Shown here: piece after piece, positions 45,894-57,599 of the stretch
Position numbering within the stretch: the stretch's first letter is position 1
Layout: the number at the start of each line of letters is the position of its first letter
Source: Opisthorchis felineus
Lineage: Eukaryota; Platyhelminthes; Trematoda; Opisthorchiida; Opisthorchiidae
NCBI GenBank assembly: GCA_004794785.1
Contig: SJOL01007058.1
Coordinates: 1-64,000 of the forward strand
Reading direction: 5' to 3'
Length of the DNA: 64,000 bases
Program-made: the position numbers and the translations under genes
Notes under the pieces: generated by a model
The model's input: only the letters and a program-made list of their open reading frames with translations
What the model was told of the DNA's origin: nothing
Databases searched by the model: none

Positions 45894-46139
45894 TATTAAT
45901 TTTGAACTTGAAGAACAAGCTTACAAAACCGTCCACATTGTTCGGATGAACGAACCTCTGAGCTCAAAATTTGAGGGTGTTTGAGCGAAGGATAATAATT
46001 TAAACTACAACATCTTGCCTCTATCAGCGTCGTCTTGTCGCCGTCTTTGAGTATACTTGAGGAGTGATTTCAGTTCGCCCTAGGTGCATTTAATTCCTAA
46101 AAATTACCCTGTGTATTTCATCTGATTGTGGGTCTCGTA

Positions 46140-46611
46140 ATAGTCTACATTTTCTGAATTCGCCTATCTAAAACTGTGACGACGGTCTTTTGTCGCGTCC
46201 TGCCGATCACAAGGACAGGTGCAACTTCTATTATTTGCCGTTTCGTAGTTTCACGAAAACGTTTATGGGCGCAGATTGGATGCTCCGTGGCTAGGAGACC
46301 ATGCAACCCGGATCCACTGGTGCGACGGGAGAACTTTGTGAAGAAAACGCTGCTTCAGAATTGCTTCAGACCAATTCATTGAAATTCATAGTAGGGCTGG
46401 AACATTAACAACTCCGAATCATCCATCTGGGTGCATATTTGTTTTGTGTGTTAATGGGGATGACGTTAGGATGGACAATGTAGCAGGCCTAGTTACCCGT
46501 TAAATAGTATCTATACGGCTGCTGAGCTACGTCACTTAGCAAACATCAGAGAATGTGCTCTGAAACAGCATAGGATTAAGCTTGCTAGGTTTACTACCTG
46601 TTTCGTAGCTC
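46140..46611 (-). repeat. Block D 3' flank, inverted at 1.6-2.04 kb
   Basis: The reverse complement matches 1.56-2.04 kb with anchors near 46215 (CAAGGACAGGTGCAACTTCTA), 46295 (CATGCAACCCGGATCCACTGG) and 46595 (TACCTGTTTCGTAGC). No open frame is preserved. Confidence 0.65.
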
Positions 46612-47376
46612 TCAGGAGAGTTCCACCAGCATAACAGACAATAAATTATGGAATCGGGCCACGGAGCACGTGTGGCAGTACCTCATCCAAATTTGTCTTG
46701 TAAGTCGTCGCGTCAGGAACCAAATTGAAATCCCGTACCACAGATCGACAGGCGTCTCTTGCATACCGATTACCGAATTGACCCAGTCGCCCACATTCAA
46801 ATCCTTAATCCAAGATTCCGCCGCTGATGTTTGACCCAAAACAGCCCAAAGCGTGGTTACAAAATCCATGGAGGAAATGATTTGGTCTTCCCAATTCTGG
46901 ATCACGTGACTTGCACACACCAGGCAATCAATGCCTGGTCGGCATTACTTTCACGCTGTACTTAAAGAAATTGAGAGCTCCATGTCCACAATTGTGGTGA
47001 GAGGAACGCGGTGAAACATTATGTTAACTGTTTTCGTAATGCGCAGCCGTTCTGTTATAACCAGTTTCTTTACTGAAACCTTGTACATATGTTCACGGGC
47101 CATCAAGATCGGGTGTGGATGAATGGCACGAAGTGAATGTGATTACGACCACATAACTTTTCTTTTCGCAGACTCAAGAACCTTCCGAATTTTCTGATAG
47201 TCGCCGGCTATAACGGTCAACATTTTGTCGCGCGGAGAGTAAGATACACTCAAACAAGCGGTGTTCTTTAAGCCTTGAGTTTCCGATCGTCCGTTAACCT
47301 CCATTTTACGGTGCGTTTGGATACCCACACAGTTAGCCGTGAATAATGCTTCAGGATAATTGTACCGGAAGTCCAA
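46612..47376 (-). pseudogene. Block D coding stretch: about 255 codons in one register, three stops
   Basis: On the minus strand a single register runs 765 bases, with TAA at 47143-47145 and a TGA/TAA pair near 46953 and 46947. The first part has DFRYNYPEALFTANCVGIQ, then GLKNTACLSVSYSPRDKML. The last part has CLVCASHVIQNWEDQIISSM and VTTLWAVLG, then VNSVIGMQETPVDLWYGISI. The decayed inverted copy at 1.0-1.7 kb shares this register for the last 100 codons. The C..PGIDCL...SHVIQ..D stretch faintly recalls the membrane-domain start of TMEM8/PGAP6 proteins, which I treat as a guess. Upstream exons on this strand may be those at 47.42 and 48.0 kb. Confidence 0.45.
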
Positions 47377-47419
47377 TAAAGCAGAAAGATAATATTTCCA
47401 TCCTGGGCGCTGAACTCAC

Positions 47420-47564
47420 CTGAACTCCTGCTCTTGTTTCACTGTACTCAAACCTTCAAAAGTATCAGAGATATTCCACGCAAAATACACATCGGCATTT
47501 TTTAGGTTCTGATTGCGTGATCTTGTCGACATATGGATATCACACAGATGAATATGTACTCAGT
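47420..47564 (-). CDS. Candidate exon upstream of block D, strong donor
   Basis: The minus-strand frame is open from a TGA near 47567 to donor GAGTTCAG|GTGAGTTC. Peptide includes NLKNADVYFAWNISDTFEGL and STVKQEQEF. No acceptor defined. It lies 44 bases upstream of the D frame on the same strand, so the two may be consecutive exons separated by a very short intron, of the size seen in flukes. Confidence 0.4.
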
Positions 47565-48008
47565 TCACTGGCACCCCGAACACAGCTCGTTTTCGGCGCC
47601 CTCTGGAATGGTGGTATGTGCTGTTCAAACAATATCTAGCGATAAGCGCGGCATTCTGACTGCAAAACCGTCTACCGCATGATACATCACAGTACGTATT
47701 CGTGGTTACAATTCAACTCTAGGATGTTCGTCACCAATCGTTTACAGTGCCTATCAAGAAAACTCCGTCAATGCTGATGCGTAGGGCACTTGGTTACGGT
47801 GACACATTCGTCAAACTTCTAAGGCCAGTTGGGGTCCTGATATGCGAGGAATAAAAGCGTGGTTGTGCCAAATACAATAGAAGTTCAGTCCTCTCCACGG
47901 TTAAAATTCGCATGCAAATTGACAGCATGTTCTTGACTATATTTTTGGTTCAGCACACGCGGTGTATTTTTATGGTCCCTTACTGACAGGGCAGATTCCA
48001 CATTTTAC

Positions 48009-48256
48009 CAAACAAGTTTCCCTGACCATAACCTAGCCCGAACTCCGTATGGGGCAACAAAACTTCCTTCTGTGGCCAGTGATGGGGTTATGTCGATTCG
48101 ACACTCGGCCAATCCAGCATTAGTTTGGGCAAGATAATAATGGTTGAAACGCTTCACAATTGTAGCAACAAGGCAGAAATTGTAACTTCCAAGTTTAGGA
48201 TTTCCTGATGCAGCGGCAGCTGATATGGCCAGATGGTCAGTTATTTCAACGTTCAA
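48009..48256 (-). CDS. Candidate exon E, 83 codons with donor
   Basis: Open minus-strand frame ending at donor GTTTG|GTAAAATG. Landmarks: EITDHLAISAAAASGNPKLG, NFCLVATIVKRFNHYYLAQT, and ITPSLATEGSFVAPYGVRAR. Composition and low stop pressure look coding. It lies upstream of the candidate exon at 47.42-47.56 kb on the same strand, consistent with a multi-exon gene E to D. A weak partial match is at 9.06-9.25 kb. Family unknown. Confidence 0.4.
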
Positions 48257-48259
48257 TCA

Positions 48260-49165
48260 CGTTCCACACACATCGGATAGTGCTGTCTGATTTGATCTTT
48301 ATGTTTTCTACTTTAATCTGCCACTGCTTCTGTGGACTGCCAAAAATTAGTAGATAGAATTTCGAACGATTCGAATACAAAACACTCTTCCCAGTTAGAA
48401 AAATAAAGGATATCCGCCAGCATTTGAACTGCTGAACTAAAACTAATATTCTTGAAAAATTGAAGAAAAAATCAACACACGGGTTTTACACAATTGGAGA
48501 CAATACAAACTATCCACTCGTAACACACTATTGACAAGATTGCCAACCCCTGTAAGTTCATGTAGCACAAGCGTAGGTCTGCACCAGCAGAATCGGAATC
48601 GAAGGGCATTCGTTTTCGTTCAGCTTTACTATTCCAAATAAGGTCACTTATTGTGGAGGCCAACGAACAAAATTCAGTCCACCATTCGCGTTAGGTTTTC
48701 CATGCATACCAAGGAACATTTATAATGGATGACGCTCGCCACCACTGTCAGAGGATTTTTCAACCGTCATAGTTGCCCATCGTCAACGATCATTACCACC
48801 TTATGCTTCTAGACCGAGTTCCTGTTAGATTGATTCTGTGAGCAGTGTATCATAGCGCCAGCGTACTTATGCAGCCAGAATTGGGGTCTAAACATACCAG
48901 TCAGTGTGCCTAAAATACAAGATTTTGCGGTTTGTGCTTGCCAGCTATTTGTCGAGCTGAATCCCCACATGGTGGGGGAGCTGCTCCAAACAAGTATAAT
49001 AATCGTAAGGAAAGTTCGTCGACTGAGCAATTGCCATACTATGGCTACATGCATACATACAAGACCTTCGGTCGTATGTTAAAATATCGGAGGCTGCATG
49101 TGGTTAAAGCAAGGAGCAAGCAAAAACGTTCCGACTGCTAGACTTTACCCTCGTCTCATTTATTC
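48260..49165. repeat. Mosaic of short block fragments
   Basis: Pieces at 48.66-48.82 kb match the inverse of 42.35-42.5 kb (CCATGCATACCAAGGAACAT, then CACCTTATGCTTCTAGACCGA). A piece at 48.87-48.91 kb (GAATTGGGGTCTAAACATACCAGT) matches 5.23-5.27 kb and the inverse of 18.75 kb. Such small mixed fragments suggest repeated rearrangement here. No gene supported. Confidence 0.5.
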
Positions 49166-49169
49166 ACAT

Positions 49170-49850
49170 GCACGCAATCATATTGCATGAGACCATCCCA
49201 AAATCACATGTGTTCAATGTGCCAGTGTTTGTCAGGTCTCGAACATTATGTTATACACCTCTTATATTTTAAGGCGAAGTTCAAATTAAAGCGGGTTTTT
49301 CGTTCAACAAGCAGACAACCTAGGCGAAATCGGTCATTGATTGCACACGTTGCCGTCTAGATTCGTGCTTGTTATCACTGCTAATTGTACCTGCGTGTGA
49401 TGCGTGATATTCAGTGAGCCGAAACAGATGGTTATGTATTGAGGTCACCAATTCCAAGCTTAAAATACATTGAAGTCGAATCTGGTTTCTACCAACCGTG
49501 ACTGTATTTCGCCTTTAGTTTGCACTGCGGTCGACTTCGTTGGTGACACAAGATAAATTGCCACACGTGAGTTGCCCATTTACATCAGGCACAACGGGCG
49601 TTTATTACACAATCCAGCAGACAACTGATGGAATCAATGATAGATAGCGACTACACCGTCTTAAGAAGCGTATCGCGATCAAGCACTGCAGAAGGGTACA
49701 GAAAAATACATATTCTGGCAACCCACAAACGATCAAAGCATAACAGTAACAACAAGACAGTGTCTAGTATTGTTAAGAAAAAGGCGCATAGGTTTCGTTT
49801 AATAATATGTCGAACAATCGGAATAAACATGACAACTTGCCAAGTGCCCA
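49170..49850 (+). pseudogene. Exon F, right copy (split)
   Basis: Inverse of 17.95-18.56 kb. Anchors: TCTCGAACATTATGTTATA near 49236, GCACACGTTGCCGTCTAGATTCGTGCTTGTTATCA near 49345, TTACACAATCCAGCAGAC near 49604. The register of the open copy at 18.04-18.27 kb appears in two parts, interrupted by about 120 extra bases at 49.46-49.58 kb, and ends in a stop at 49651-49653 or nearby. A 91-codon ORF at 49628-49903 is in another register. Confidence 0.5.
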
Positions 49851-49859
49851 AGGTGCGTC

Positions 49860-50590
49860 ATTCTACCAGGTTTTCCCTCACAATCAGAATAATACTGATA
49901 TGAAGAAAACTGGGATACACACAGGCAAGTGATTTCAAGCAGCTTGGGGCAATAATAATTAGCATTGCAAAGGAAACCGACATCCCTAGATTCGTTACTC
50001 GGAGAGTAAATTTATGCATAACATTCAAGGGGCATTCGTTCATTGAATAGAGAAAAGGGGTCACTTCGCCTTACTGTGCGAGCTGAACAATCTGACTCAG
50101 AGCATACCCTACATAGGCTCAAAGAAAAATGCCTACCTCACTTCGCGACATAGATAAGACTGTCAACCTTTTTTAACCATTTCATAATGATTTGCTTTTA
50201 AGCCCTATCAGCCTGAACTGGGTGCTGGTATTTTATGTAGTCTATTGAAGTCCTACTGTTCTGTTTTACCTCTCACATTTTTTCATTTTTTCCATGCAAA
50301 ATAGGCCATTATTTACAGTGTTCTCGTTGGATGCCGCTGTCAGTCAGTGCAAAATTGCCGGATTTTACACGCAGAAGGATGCATTTAATTTACCCACAAC
50401 ACAGTTTTGAGCGCTTTCTGGAATGATGGTGCAAGCCGGTTTTATACTTTTATTCATATGTGTTTTATGTGCTGATATCGTCAACATGCACCCATTTGAT
50501 GCACCGTATTCGGAAATTGAGCGTAAGTTGGATCATAAAGCCACCAGTTGTTGTTTGGGCGTGTTGTGTTGCATATCCTAGGAATGATAG
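49860..50590 (+). repeat. Partial block G plus block H, first tandem copy
   Basis: Positions 49.93-50.17 kb align to 52.0-52.23 kb (AATTAGCATTGCAAAGGAAACCGACAT, then TTCATTGAATAG, then the TCACTTCGCCTTACT stretch), and 50.29-50.58 kb aligns to 52.33-52.6 kb. This is a direct partial duplication of the 51.9-52.6 kb sequence about 2 kb upstream of it. Confidence 0.7.
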
Positions 50591-50649
50591 TTTATCCATA
50601 GACTGCAAAATTAGATTTTTCAAGTGAATGATAAGGGTTTTCCAGTATT

Positions 50650-52610
50650 ACGGGAAAACTGCGGGCCGCTTTTCGTTGATGTTTTGTGGTAACGCACCAG
50701 CTAAATTAGTGACGCTTGTTTTGAAACAAAAACATTTGTACTGCGCGGCTTGGAATTTAACCTAGAAATATTGGTCTTCATTGTTGGACCGATACGTGAG
50801 CTTATTGGGAGCACTAGTTTGGGTGCACCCAGCTGATGAGTTGAAAAAATATTTTCAACCAAATTATGAGAATATCACTGAAGGTTTACTTTTGGGTTAC
50901 ATAAGCAAGAGAGTAGGGTTGACTGCGGGAATGACCTCTGGGTTGAAAATTGTGAGTCTTCGATTGTGTAATTTAAATGGGGTACAAGAAGGTACCACTG
51001 CGAGGTAATCACCTTGACTGGAATGTAAACCAAAATTCTTAAAACCAAGCCTGTTGTCCAGAAGTTAGTTGCGTTTTGATTTTTCTGGATGAAATTCAAT
51101 TTGGTTTAGAACCCCAAGTTTCCTTTAAGATGATGTGAATGTCCATTGGTCGGTGTAATAACTCACCCGCATCGTCAGTGCTTGTCCAGCTTCAGTACTT
51201 TGCAGATTCTTGATGAAATAATTGAACTTTTAAACGATCGCTTTTCTTGTGCTTTCTTGCGGTTCACATATCTTGGCAAATGCTTTAAGCTGCTCCATAT
51301 CCAATAGTGTTTAAACTGAAAATTCAGACATCTCTTATAACCGCCTTTGATGGAATGGCATCTTGAACGAATTGAGCATGAAGCCTATTAAATACTTTCA
51401 ACCACGAGTTTCACCAATGGCTCCCGTGGAAAAAGCTCCTTCATTCCTGCAGTCACCAACGTGTTGGCCTATCATTTTGATATGGAATACAAGATCGGTG
51501 TAACTTTAAAGAACGTGTACATGGATGTCAAGATTAGTTTAATCTTCCAAAGCTGATTTTTGACGTAAGTGAACAGTAATAGACACTGCCACAATCTCTT
51601 TGGCCGGACTTCCAAAGCAATTGCAGAACAGGGCATCAATGATCTCCATGGAACATCAGCAGTAGATAGGGCTGGACCCACAACTAGTTGAGAGTGCATC
51701 TGTAGTGGATTTAATGGAAAACCTCAAGCGTACATTCAAGCTATATCCATGGAGCTAAAATGACTAAAAACAGTTGCTAGAAGTTTAGAGCATTTAGAAA
51801 TACTTCAAAAGGGCTTAGGGATATGCGCAATTGTTCAGCAGATGTTACGCTCTCTATGCGAGCACATCATTTGCCGACAAAACGAGAAAATTATCCAGTG
51901 TGGCACACTGCACCAGTCCCTAGGTACGCCATTCTACTAGGTTTTTCATTACTGCGGGTTTTAAGTGAAATGAGATACAAACCCGCAAGCCTTCCAAGCA
52001 GCTTCGGCCAAAATTTAATTAGCATTGCAAAAGAAACCGATATCTTTGGATTCGTTGCTCGGGGAGGCAACTGATACGAATCACTCAGTGTGAATTAGTT
52101 CATTGAATAGTGAGAGGCGTCACTTTGCCTTACTTTGCGAGTTGAACAAACTGAGTCATAACAAGTCCAAAACAATCTTGAAGAGAAATGGGTACCACAT
52201 TTTGCAACATAGTTAAGATTGTCAACATATTTTACCCATTTCCCTTTTCCATATTTGATTTGATGCTCTATCAGCCTAAGATAGCCGCCGTTATCCCATA
52301 TAGACCATTGAAAACCTACTGTTCGTCGTTATTCACTGGAGGCTCTTAATTTATTGCACGCAAAATAGAACATTATGTGCTAGGCTACCGTTGGATGCCA
52401 GTCTAAGCCAGTGCAAAATTATCAGATAAAACAGAGGTAAGGATGTACTTATTTTACTCGCATTCAGAGCGCAATACTGTTTGTAAAGGTTTCTGGAATG
52501 ATGTTGCAAACTGCTCTTAATATTTTTCGTCGTATGTGTATTCTATCATCAACATGTACCCAATTGATGGACCGCATTCTCTATTTATTTACTTGGATTA
52601 TGTAAGGGTC
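50650..52610 (+). repeat. Block G copy 2 plus block H copy 3
   Basis: Reverse complement of 2.1-3.6 kb over nearly its full length, followed by H. It includes the 51.1-51.9 kb segment that the 17 kb copy lacks. A hallmark is the run GATAGGGCTGGACCCACAACTAGTTGAGAGTGCATCTG near 51667, inverse of the 2690-2725 region. Confidence 0.75.
50766..50950 (+). pseudogene. Exon G, copy 2
   Basis: Follows AACCTAG. The ancestral register reads EILVFIVGPIRELIGSTSLGAP, then tandem stops, then HKQESRVDCGNDLWVEN; the donor GT has become TT. A competing 75-codon frame (50781-51008) reads LDRYVSLLGALVWVHPADEL and continues SKRVGLTAGM; it is open and also similar at 3.3-3.48 kb. Which frame was selected is unresolved. 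Confidence 0.45.
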
Positions 52611-52749
52611 GTTTGCTGAGACAAAAGATGAACAGGGATTCAACGATTTATCCGAGAGGAGAGCAGATGCATTTATTCACCAACCTTTTTGTTTAGGTTG
52701 AGTATTCGGGAAATGGCAGAATAGGAAGTGTAATAAGCAGACGGGTACA

Positions 52750-53200
52750 AATGTTCGATTGCTGAATCGAATGTCCGTTAAGCAGGCTTACAATTACAAA
52801 CGACTCTTGAAGAAGCACTAACCAAGCAAACATTGACCTACATCTACTGACAAATTTCGCTGGCGCTATTGCCTAGTGCTCACCAAATCAATCTGACAGA
52901 ACCTCGGTCTGCAAGCATAAGGTGGTCGTTATTTTTTATGAGGAGCAACTGCGACGGGTAAATGAACCTTCCCCGTTGATCCCAAGAATCAACCATTACA
53001 GATGTTCCTTGGTAAGCATGGACAACCTAACGCGAATGGCGGACTGATTCTGAAAGCCTTAAAACAGTATGATGCCCATTCGTGTGCACAAAACTAAACA
53101 GCATCAGGGAAGAGTGGGTCCAACTGGACAGGCTTCCGGTGTTTTTAATTACTGTCAATCTGATGCACACAACTCATTCAATTTCTAGCTGTTTATGTCA
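52750..53200 (+). repeat. Block B upstream part, right copy 2
   Basis: Direct repeat of 42.2-42.66 kb; see that entry for anchors. No coding content seen. Confidence 0.75.
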
Positions 53201-53401
53201 CGATGAAGGCGCCCCAAAATGGATGAATGGGCTGATTTGTGTGACTGAGTGAGTTAACGCAACTACATCGCATTGTTCAGCCAACCTATCGAAAAAAACT
53301 TAAAAAATGTCATTGGGTTATCATAAATATTCACAAAAAACTTAGCCGTTTACCGGGCCGATGAACCTACGGCTATCTTAGCTTTCGTTCCACTGTTTCA
53401 G

Positions 53402-53608
53402 CTGCGCCAAACATGCCTCATACAATGCAGACTCGACTACGGAATCGCTGTCATGTTCACAGGCAAGAGATAAACTCTCAGACTATGAAGATTGAGCTAC
53501 TTCTCCATTGACTTTCGACGTTTCTACACAAAAGCCCCACCGACATACAGTCCTGGATTATGAACTAGATTTCCCGTGAAATAGGAAAATCCTGCAGCAC
53601 TACTGCCG
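53402..53608 (+). pseudogene. Exon B1, right copy 2 (frameshifted)
   Basis: Between CCACTGTTTCAG and GCCG|GTAAGTAG, 207 bases. Both splice sites are strong, but the conserved register is broken by a frameshift and stops within the first 30 codons. Followed at 53.69-53.80 kb by a region matching the microexon acceptor (TTGGTTGCAG at 53790-53799), after which the sequence runs directly into block I, so the B2 exon has been deleted in this copy. Confidence 0.6.
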
Positions 53609-53799
53609 GTAAGTAGCTTTTAAAACTTATCGTTGAGAACAATCTAAATTAAATGGTTTCACAAAACCACAGGCCAAATTCCCGTGTACGGGTTTACTTT
53701 GAAACAAAACGTATGTTGCTTAAGTGTCTCGATTTAAGCAGAATACTGGAAATGAACTGTTTATTATGCCGCATAAGTTTCTTCCATTTTGGTTGCAGG

Positions 53800-54600
53800 C
53801 ATGCTCGGCAGATGCACAACCATGAGTACAAGCACACATTTTCCCCAAAAACTCGCTGATGGCACCCATCTGCGAACCACTCCCAGAAACAAAAATATTA
53901 TGCACGGCAACGGACGGATAAATTTGAACTTGGCGCGTACGAAACTGACTAAGAACATTTACGCAGACGACACAAAAGCTTCATAATTTGACAATATAAC
54001 ACCACGCTGGAATTATTACGAACGACATATGTGCATGCAATAAAATGCAGGTTCATCGATTCGCGGGATTATCTTCCAGTTGAGTGTGGCCGTAAATGTT
54101 AATTCGTCAAGAGAAGTACACAAATGGTACAAGACAAAGCTTGGTCAGCTCCGGGGTGCCAGTGTCCTATGCGCCTCAGACGCATAGAGAACGTAGACGA
54201 CACGGGCAAAGCAGTATGCAAAACATATCACCATCTGTGGTTTTCTCTGAATTCTGAGCAATACGCTTTACTGGAAAGGTAAACCACTTTTCCAATTTAA
54301 AAAGTCAGGACTTTAGATACTTAGCTGTCAGTCCTTCATCTTCATTTGACCGACCGCAATAGTGGCGATGATTTGCTCCTGTAACAAACCACACAGTATG
54401 TGAAAAGAGCAGCACTGTTAAATATCCAGGAACAACCGAGTTTTCGAGCTGGATGGGCGAATATGCAAATTGGAATTCAAACCAGAGAAGCGATGCATGG
54501 GCTTACAAAAACCTGGATAGAAATCCATATGGTGAGTTCAAACACAGAAATGCATACTTTGCAATCTTTCTTAAGACCTACAGGAAGTATGCTACATAAG
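53800..54600 (+). pseudogene. Block I, right copy
   Basis: Inverse of 13.33-14.22 kb. The register HNHEYKHTF then PKTR, stop, WHPSANHS matches the open left copy. The CGRKC-stop-FV junction near 54090 is also shared, as is CKTYHHLWFSLNSEQYALL near 54210. The 67-codon ORF at 54400-54603 is in a different register from the best left-right match. Confidence 0.45.
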
Positions 54601-54658
54601 TAAGCATGAACGTTTCGTAACACCAATCGTTGCAGAACAAATTAGTTCGGTCTACTCC

Positions 54659-55030
54659 CTAACATACGTCCCTTCCGATCAAGCGGCTAAGCATAGGGTT
54701 TTGTACACTAAACCCAACAGACCGGCTGAATATTCGTTCACTAAAATCGTCACACTTCAACTTTGAGCCAAAACTGAAACACTTATAAAATGGGAGATGT
54801 GTCCAAAAAACTTTAGGTTTTGTTTGAATTGTGGGCATTCGCGTTGCGCCCGCTATAAAACGGAATTCATAGTCAGTGGGCTTCAGAAAAAAATACCTGC
54901 TACGGCCGAGGCGGCGTGCATGCTTTCGCCCAGAAATAAGCACAATTGTTTGTTTCTCATCGGAAGAATGACAGCAGGGATCACTTACATAATTTGGCTT
55001 TTTGTGAAATATGGCATTAGCAAACGACAC
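54659..55030 (-). other. 123-codon open frame, unrecognised
   Basis: Open on the minus strand, starting from a TTG or ATG-like codon near 55030. It is rich in basic residues and phenylalanine, with no hydrophobic segment or recognised motif. An 82-codon plus frame overlaps it. No second copy in the window. Confidence 0.25.
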
Positions 55031-55378
55031 ATGTACATGCCTTAGAGCTAATGTAACTTAAAATACATAGCTTTCATAACGCAAATATGGGATATTACCA
55101 CCAGATAGCTAGGTGTATTCAATTATTGATCACATCTGTCGTACTATATCTGACATATCCCGTACAGTATGCGCACCTAATCTGTTGGCACAAATATCCA
55201 TACAACTTGCTAATACGCAAGTACGTCCGCGCCCAGACAAACGCTTGCTATGTAAACCTATGCGTGTGTGGATACTACAATGGATCACTCAATCTACATA
55301 CAGGCAGTCTTGTACGTAGAACCAGAGGCGTGTAGATATATATGTAGATAGATGAACACAGGCAGATGTAGGTGGACA

Positions 55379-55870
55379 TCAGGTTCCATCAGGTTCACCA
55401 AGCTCTTGAGGTGTAAGCCACGTGAAATATAACTTCACAACGGGTGGTTTCATGTTTGAGTTGTATGACCGAATGGGGGTCTTCCATCCGTCCTTCGTGG
55501 ACAAACGGTATGTCGGTTGACACAGGCAACAGAATGGACCCAGGCTGGATCTTAATAAACAATAAAATGTGGCCCGGGGAGCGTCGCAGATCTCAGGCCA
55601 ACGGCCTGGAAAATTGATCAATTTTCAGGTAGGAACTTTAATTTTATTGCTTCTAACTCTGTGTTGAGGCCAAACTCTTCTGCAAACTGGGCCTCAAAAC
55701 AGGCGCCACAGAAACTAGAGGCTTGGTTGGCGATACTTGGTGTTATTATAAAAGAGCAATTGTCACAAAATCCCGTTGTTGCTAAATTCCTCAACTTATT
55801 TGCCCCACCAAACTTTCTTGCTTCTGCTCGTGGCATTTTGGTTTGCCCTATTCCACAAATAGCGCGGTAA
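55379..55870 (-). other. GC-richer patch with open frames, possible old element
   Basis: Two minus-strand frames (55379-55621, 80 codons; 55618-55836, 72 codons) and an antisense plus frame (55661-55870, 69 codons) overlap. The first minus frame has ACFEAQFAEEFGLNTELEAI. The base composition and mixed frames suggest a fragment of a mobile element, but I cannot name the class. Confidence 0.3.
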
Positions 55871-55879
55871 TTTTTATTT

Positions 55880-57000
55880 AATGGTGATCAGTCGCAAAGG
55901 ACGAGAAAACGTCGTCAGGAAAGAGAAAATTATCTAAGCTTTCCGTAAACGAACTCTTCACTGTCTTGTTCAACCGATAGACGGAGACATGCCAACATTC
56001 ATATAGGCAGGAAAAACGATTAAACGCATTCCCAAGCGCAGTACGCAAACAGCGGATAGTGTAAATGAATCCAGCCAAATGGAATATGCTCGAGTTGGCG
56101 TGATCGTGGTATCAGATGTTCCAAATAATTTGGGCAGCACACAACGCAAACATTCATAAGATTGACTGGAATTGCACGATCAGTGCATTTCACGCGGATG
56201 GGCGCAAACCGTAGACACCTCAACATGGAGTAGGCTATTGGTTGGGCGTAGGTTAATCGTGTCTCACAGCTGAGAATTATTCGCCCCCAAACTAACACGA
56301 CCAATGAAGAAATCAGTGATTCAATTTTGATGAATAGGATACAAGCACAAATTGACACATAATTAAGGATGTTGCCTCGTAGCCAGTGAGACACTCGGAA
56401 AAAGACGGAGATACACAAATCCCTGTGAATTTATGTGCTCGGTCAAATAAAGTTTAGCGGAAGTGACTGAGGAAAATAGGCGGATATGTAGATGTTTGAA
56501 GGAGCGAAATATGTATAGATAGAGGGGCAGATACGCGGATAGATAGGTAGGTGCGTTGGCTTTGGTCCAGACTACTGTGCATGTGTGAGTTGTAAACTTT
56601 CTGGAAGGGCACGTGATAAGAATGTAGTTTAGAATTTCGCTTCCCATTTGGATTCCCGGTTACGACAGAATTTACCATAAAACTCAACGCAGTTCATTTT
56701 AGCGCACCAAATTACCCCTCAACACTACCCTGAAAAGCCACTTATGACTTCAAACTCGTTCTACTTTTTTCTTGATCTGATCTTAAGAGCTGCTTCTGGT
56801 AGACGCTTTGCCGTCTTATCGTACATCCCCATGCATAAGTGTTCATCCTCCAGGACGCGCAAATGAATGGAATGTAATTTGGCCATTCGTTTTCAATTCA
56901 GATGATTGATTACAATAGTACTGACAACAACTGACTACAATTTTTGAATCAGCAAAACCATAGCGGACACGATACAGGAGGTAACTTTTCGTCCTCCCAG
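55880..57000. other. No gene; GATA/TAGA-like tract at 56.47-56.55 kb
   Basis: Overlapping minus ORFs (56020-56418, 132 codons; 56363-56647, 94 codons) have no support. The latter arises from a degenerate GATA/TAGA tract. Confidence 0.4.
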
Positions 57001-57560
57001 CGACATGGTGCAAACTATAACCAATGTCCTGTACAGTCTTGTACAGGACCTGTGTAGCCTAACTGGTCTTCACATATGTCCAGAACACCTTTGCGGTTAC
57101 GAGTTCCAAAACGTTATTGGAAACAAATGCATGTCATACGTTCTTTGTTATTTGTTATGTATCAGGCAAATTTATTAGTGTGTGTTTCGGGGAAGAACTG
57201 ACGACAGCACTCTGTTTGGTAGAAATTATTGTAATGTCAGATTGGGTGTACATTGGTTCCACTCATATCCGTCGTGTCTATTTGGCGGAATATGTGAGCT
57301 GAATGACCTATAACCAAATGAGACGCAAGATTGCCGATCAAACCCGCAAAATATATTTGTGGAACATCTTTCAACATGGCCAAATGATTCATTTGGAAGG
57401 AAAGCAGGCGAATACTACCCTAATATTCCTTCATGGGACGAAACATGTGGTCGGCAGCATCACTCAGGTGACCAGGAGGCTAAGTCTGCCCGAAAATCGC
57501 AACCGTACGCCTGAACGAATTAGCCCATTCCTATATAGATGGGCAGATATATAGAAGAAT
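57000..57560 (+). repeat. Local duplication block P, copy 1
   Basis: Direct repeat of 61.59-61.98 kb: CCCAGCGACATGGTGCAAACTATA near 56997 against 61599, CTTCACATATGTCCAGAACACC near 57067, GACAGCACTCTGTTTGGTAGAA near 57203 against 61868. Both copies are open to the same TGA in one register, TALCLVE..........RVY.AEY.S-stop (57190-57302 and 61860-61968), and both follow an AG acceptor-like site (GGGGAAG or GTGGAG). This could be a short terminal exon. Confidence 0.55.
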
Positions 57561-57599
57561 GAATGTAGGTTTGCCTTATTTCGTTGACCTTTAATCTCG

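Noticed and set aside
56020..56418. 132-codon minus-strand ORF
   Set aside because: No domain, splice site, paralogue or codon signature; stretches this long occur by chance in this composition.
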